DNA of 13,166 nt from Candidatus Rokuibacteriota bacterium (GTDB lineage Bacteria; Methylomirabilota; Methylomirabilia; Rokubacteriales; CSP1-6): the NCBI GenBank assembly GCA_003221595.1, contig QHSM01000336.1:1-13166 (forward strand), read 5' to 3'. This document shows positions 12,853-13,166 of this stretch, piece after piece. Position numbers and translations under genes: made by a program. Numbering within the stretch: position 1 is the stretch's first letter; each line of letters begins with the position of its first letter. The notes beneath the pieces are model-generated. The model was not told the origin of the DNA and did not search any database. It was given only the letters and a program-made list of their open reading frames with translations.

Positions 12853-13166
12853 CTAGAACGGAACATCGTCGTTACCGGACCCGGGCTCCTCGGCGAACGG
12901 CTCGGCCCCGGCCGGCACGGTCGCCGGCGCGGCCGCGCGGGCTCGTCCCATGAACTGGACGCGCTCGGCGACGACCTCGATGACGGTTCGCTTGCCGCCG
13001 TCCTTGGCTTCCCACTCGCGGGTCTGCAGCCGCCCCTCGACCAGGATGGGGCTGCCCTTGTCGAGGTACTCGCCGCAGCTCTCCGCCTGTTTGCCCCACA
13101 CCACGACGGTGAGGAAGCAGGTTTCTTCGCGCTTCTCGCCCCCCTGCGTCGTGTAGTTGCGATTGA
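12853..13166 (-). CDS. ssb: Single-stranded DNA-binding protein, N-terminus outside the window
   Basis: The 3' part of ssb. The gene enters from the right edge, and about the first 20-25 residues are missing. The visible residues carry the OB-fold strands: NRNYTTQGGEKREETCFL, the hallmark VVVWGKQAESCGEYLDKGSPILVEGRL, then TREWEAKDGGKRTVIEVVAERVQFMG. An Ala/Pro/Glu-rich tail of about 30 residues and the acidic tip DDVPF follow. That tip binds PriA, RecO, exonuclease I and other repair and replication partners. The tail is short compared with many SSBs. Reading the gene from the internal GTG at 13104 would cut the fold in half, so the gene must continue outside. It is followed by rpsR after 36 bases. 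Confidence 0.96.
   Translation of the reverse strand, partial: NRNYTTQGGEKREETCFLTVVVWGKQAESCGEYLDKGSPILVEGRLQTREWEAKDGGKRTVIEVVAERVQFMGRARAAAPATVPAGAEPFAEEPGSGNDDVPF

Overview
The window is GC-rich, densely coded bacterial chromosome. It contains no phage, transposon, CRISPR array, tRNA or intact rRNA gene. The order ssb-rpsR-rplI-dnaB is the common bacterial arrangement (rpsF would lie just outside the right edge). An F420-type flavin/deazaflavin enzyme, a KimA-like potassium transporter and a DHA2 exporter fit an uncultivated soil or subsurface lineage. Rokubacteria/Methylomirabilota (NC10-like) is my best guess from composition and gene content, but nothing in the window proves it.

Layout. 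Positions 1-1894 read on the + strand: the terminator of an upstream gene, then a cold-shock cassette of Csp (135-335), DEAD-box RNA helicase (422-1549) and a second Csp (1617-1817). Each csp has a two-hairpin leader. From about 1.9 kb to the right edge every recognisable protein gene is on the - strand. Positions 1818-2298 form a 481-base gap without a conventional gene. It holds a strongly structured minus-strand RNA ending in a canonical U-tract terminator. Near its 5' end is a 13-codon ORF whose ribosome-binding site complements 17 consecutive bases of the usual 16S rRNA 3' end. This is the most unusual part of the window.

Next, on the - strand, come a secreted ComEA-like helix-hairpin-helix protein with its own promoter, and a compact seven-gene run read from 8591 down to 2730: AlkA-type glycosylase, DUF971 protein, DHA2 exporter, unknown protein, F420/PPOX enzyme, ABC-F ATPase and HNH nuclease. 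Several of these genes overlap or almost touch. Upstream of that are a KimA-like K+ importer 21 bases after dnaB, then dnaB, rplI, rpsR and the 3' part of ssb. The dnaB-rplI gap carries repeats resembling DnaA boxes. rpsR appears to start at ATT.

How the genes work together: the left cassette looks like an RNA-chaperone and RNA-unwinding unit. The right cluster couples replication (SSB, DnaB) with the ribosome (S18, L9). The middle operon mixes DNA-alkylation repair, efflux, a ribosome-associated ATPase and redox functions, so a stress or xenobiotic role is plausible but inferred.
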